6,630 nucleotides of DNA from Deltaproteobacteria bacterium (GTDB lineage Bacteria; Desulfobacterota; DSM-4660; Desulfatiglandales; B25-G16), in contig JAGYMO010000065.1 in the NCBI GenBank assembly GCA_018400255.1, forward strand, positions 1 through 6,630, read 5' to 3'. This document shows positions 6,491-6,630 of this stretch, in pieces; position 1 is the first letter of the stretch; each line of letters opens with the position of its first letter. The notes beneath the pieces are model-generated. The model saw only the letters and a program-made list of their open reading frames with translations, had not been told where the DNA came from and searched no databases. The position numbers and the translations under genes were made by a program.

Positions 6491-6630
6491 ATGAAAAACA
6501 TCGCAAAGCAGAAAAATGGGGCTAAACTTCTCATGATGGGCAATAACGCCATTGCCAGAGGTGCAATGGAAGCAGGCGTAAAAGTTGCCGCCGGATATCC
6601 TGGAACACCATCTTCTGAAATCATTGAAGA
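6491..6630 (+). CDS. iorA: Indolepyruvate:ferredoxin oxidoreductase alpha subunit, 3'-partial
   Basis: Only the first 46 codons are present; the gene runs off the right edge. They contain LLMMGNNAIARGAMEAGVKV followed by AAGYPGTPSSEI, the hallmark start of the IorA thiamine-diphosphate pyrimidine domain (usually GNEAIARG...YPGTPS). IorA with IorB oxidatively decarboxylates indolepyruvate, phenylpyruvate and related 2-oxoacids to acyl-CoA, reducing ferredoxin in the cytoplasm. ATG 6491 is the first start after an in-frame TAA at 6485-6487. The ribosome-binding site is weak (GTGGAAAAG, about ten bases upstream). About ten residues precede the usual first conserved motif, so the start could be slightly further in. 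Position 19 is Asn where Glu is common; this is not the catalytic Glu. A related 2-oxoacid oxidoreductase alpha subunit cannot be excluded from 46 residues, but the motif spacing fits IorA best. Confidence 0.85.
   Translation, partial: MKNIAKQKNGAKLLMMGNNAIARGAMEAGVKVAAGYPGTPSSEIIE

Overview
The window reads as part of the chromosome of a strictly anaerobic, moderate-G+C bacterium. A Desulfobacterota-like (former deltaproteobacterial) lineage is the best guess. That guess rests on three family-level resemblances: a large SBBP-propeller surface protein carrying a GDVAP...VGDALV.LR.ALGL dockerin-like pair, an FrhB-type iron-sulfur oxidoreductase, and an indolepyruvate:ferredoxin oxidoreductase alpha subunit. 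No rRNA or other taxonomic marker is present, so the assignment is inference.

Layout, all genes on the + strand. (1) Positions 1-4845 hold the 3' part of a giant, probably exported multidomain protein. Its reading frame is open at the left edge, so the true start and any signal peptide lie outside the window. In order it has the N-terminal domain typical of SBBP proteins, seven blades of about 65 residues, a PKD-like domain, two dockerin-like calcium-loop repeats, an NTF2-like segment, a helical segment, a long beta-rich region I do not recognise, and a cysteine-containing C-terminal domain. (2) Positions 4846-5070 are an A/T-rich gap with a three-codon mini-ORF behind a strong ribosome-binding site and an A/T-only hairpin. 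(3) Positions 5071-6192 encode an FrhB/FdhB-family iron-sulfur flavoprotein; I prefer the internal ATG at 5071 over the one at 5035. (4) Positions 6193-6490 are a gap containing two hairpins that look like a dispersed REP-type element, followed by a possible promoter with overlapping inverted repeats. (5) Positions 6491-6630 are the first 46 codons of iorA, cut by the right edge.

The FrhB-like protein and IorA plausibly work together. IOR oxidatively decarboxylates aryl-pyruvates to aryl-acyl-CoA and reduces ferredoxin, and an FrhB-type protein could pass those electrons to or from a flavin or F420-type carrier. The surface protein is probably an independent transcription unit. I see no clearly new defence or mobile system. 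The points most worth following are the FrhB-like/IOR pairing, the unusual C-terminal half of the giant protein, and the intergenic hairpin element.
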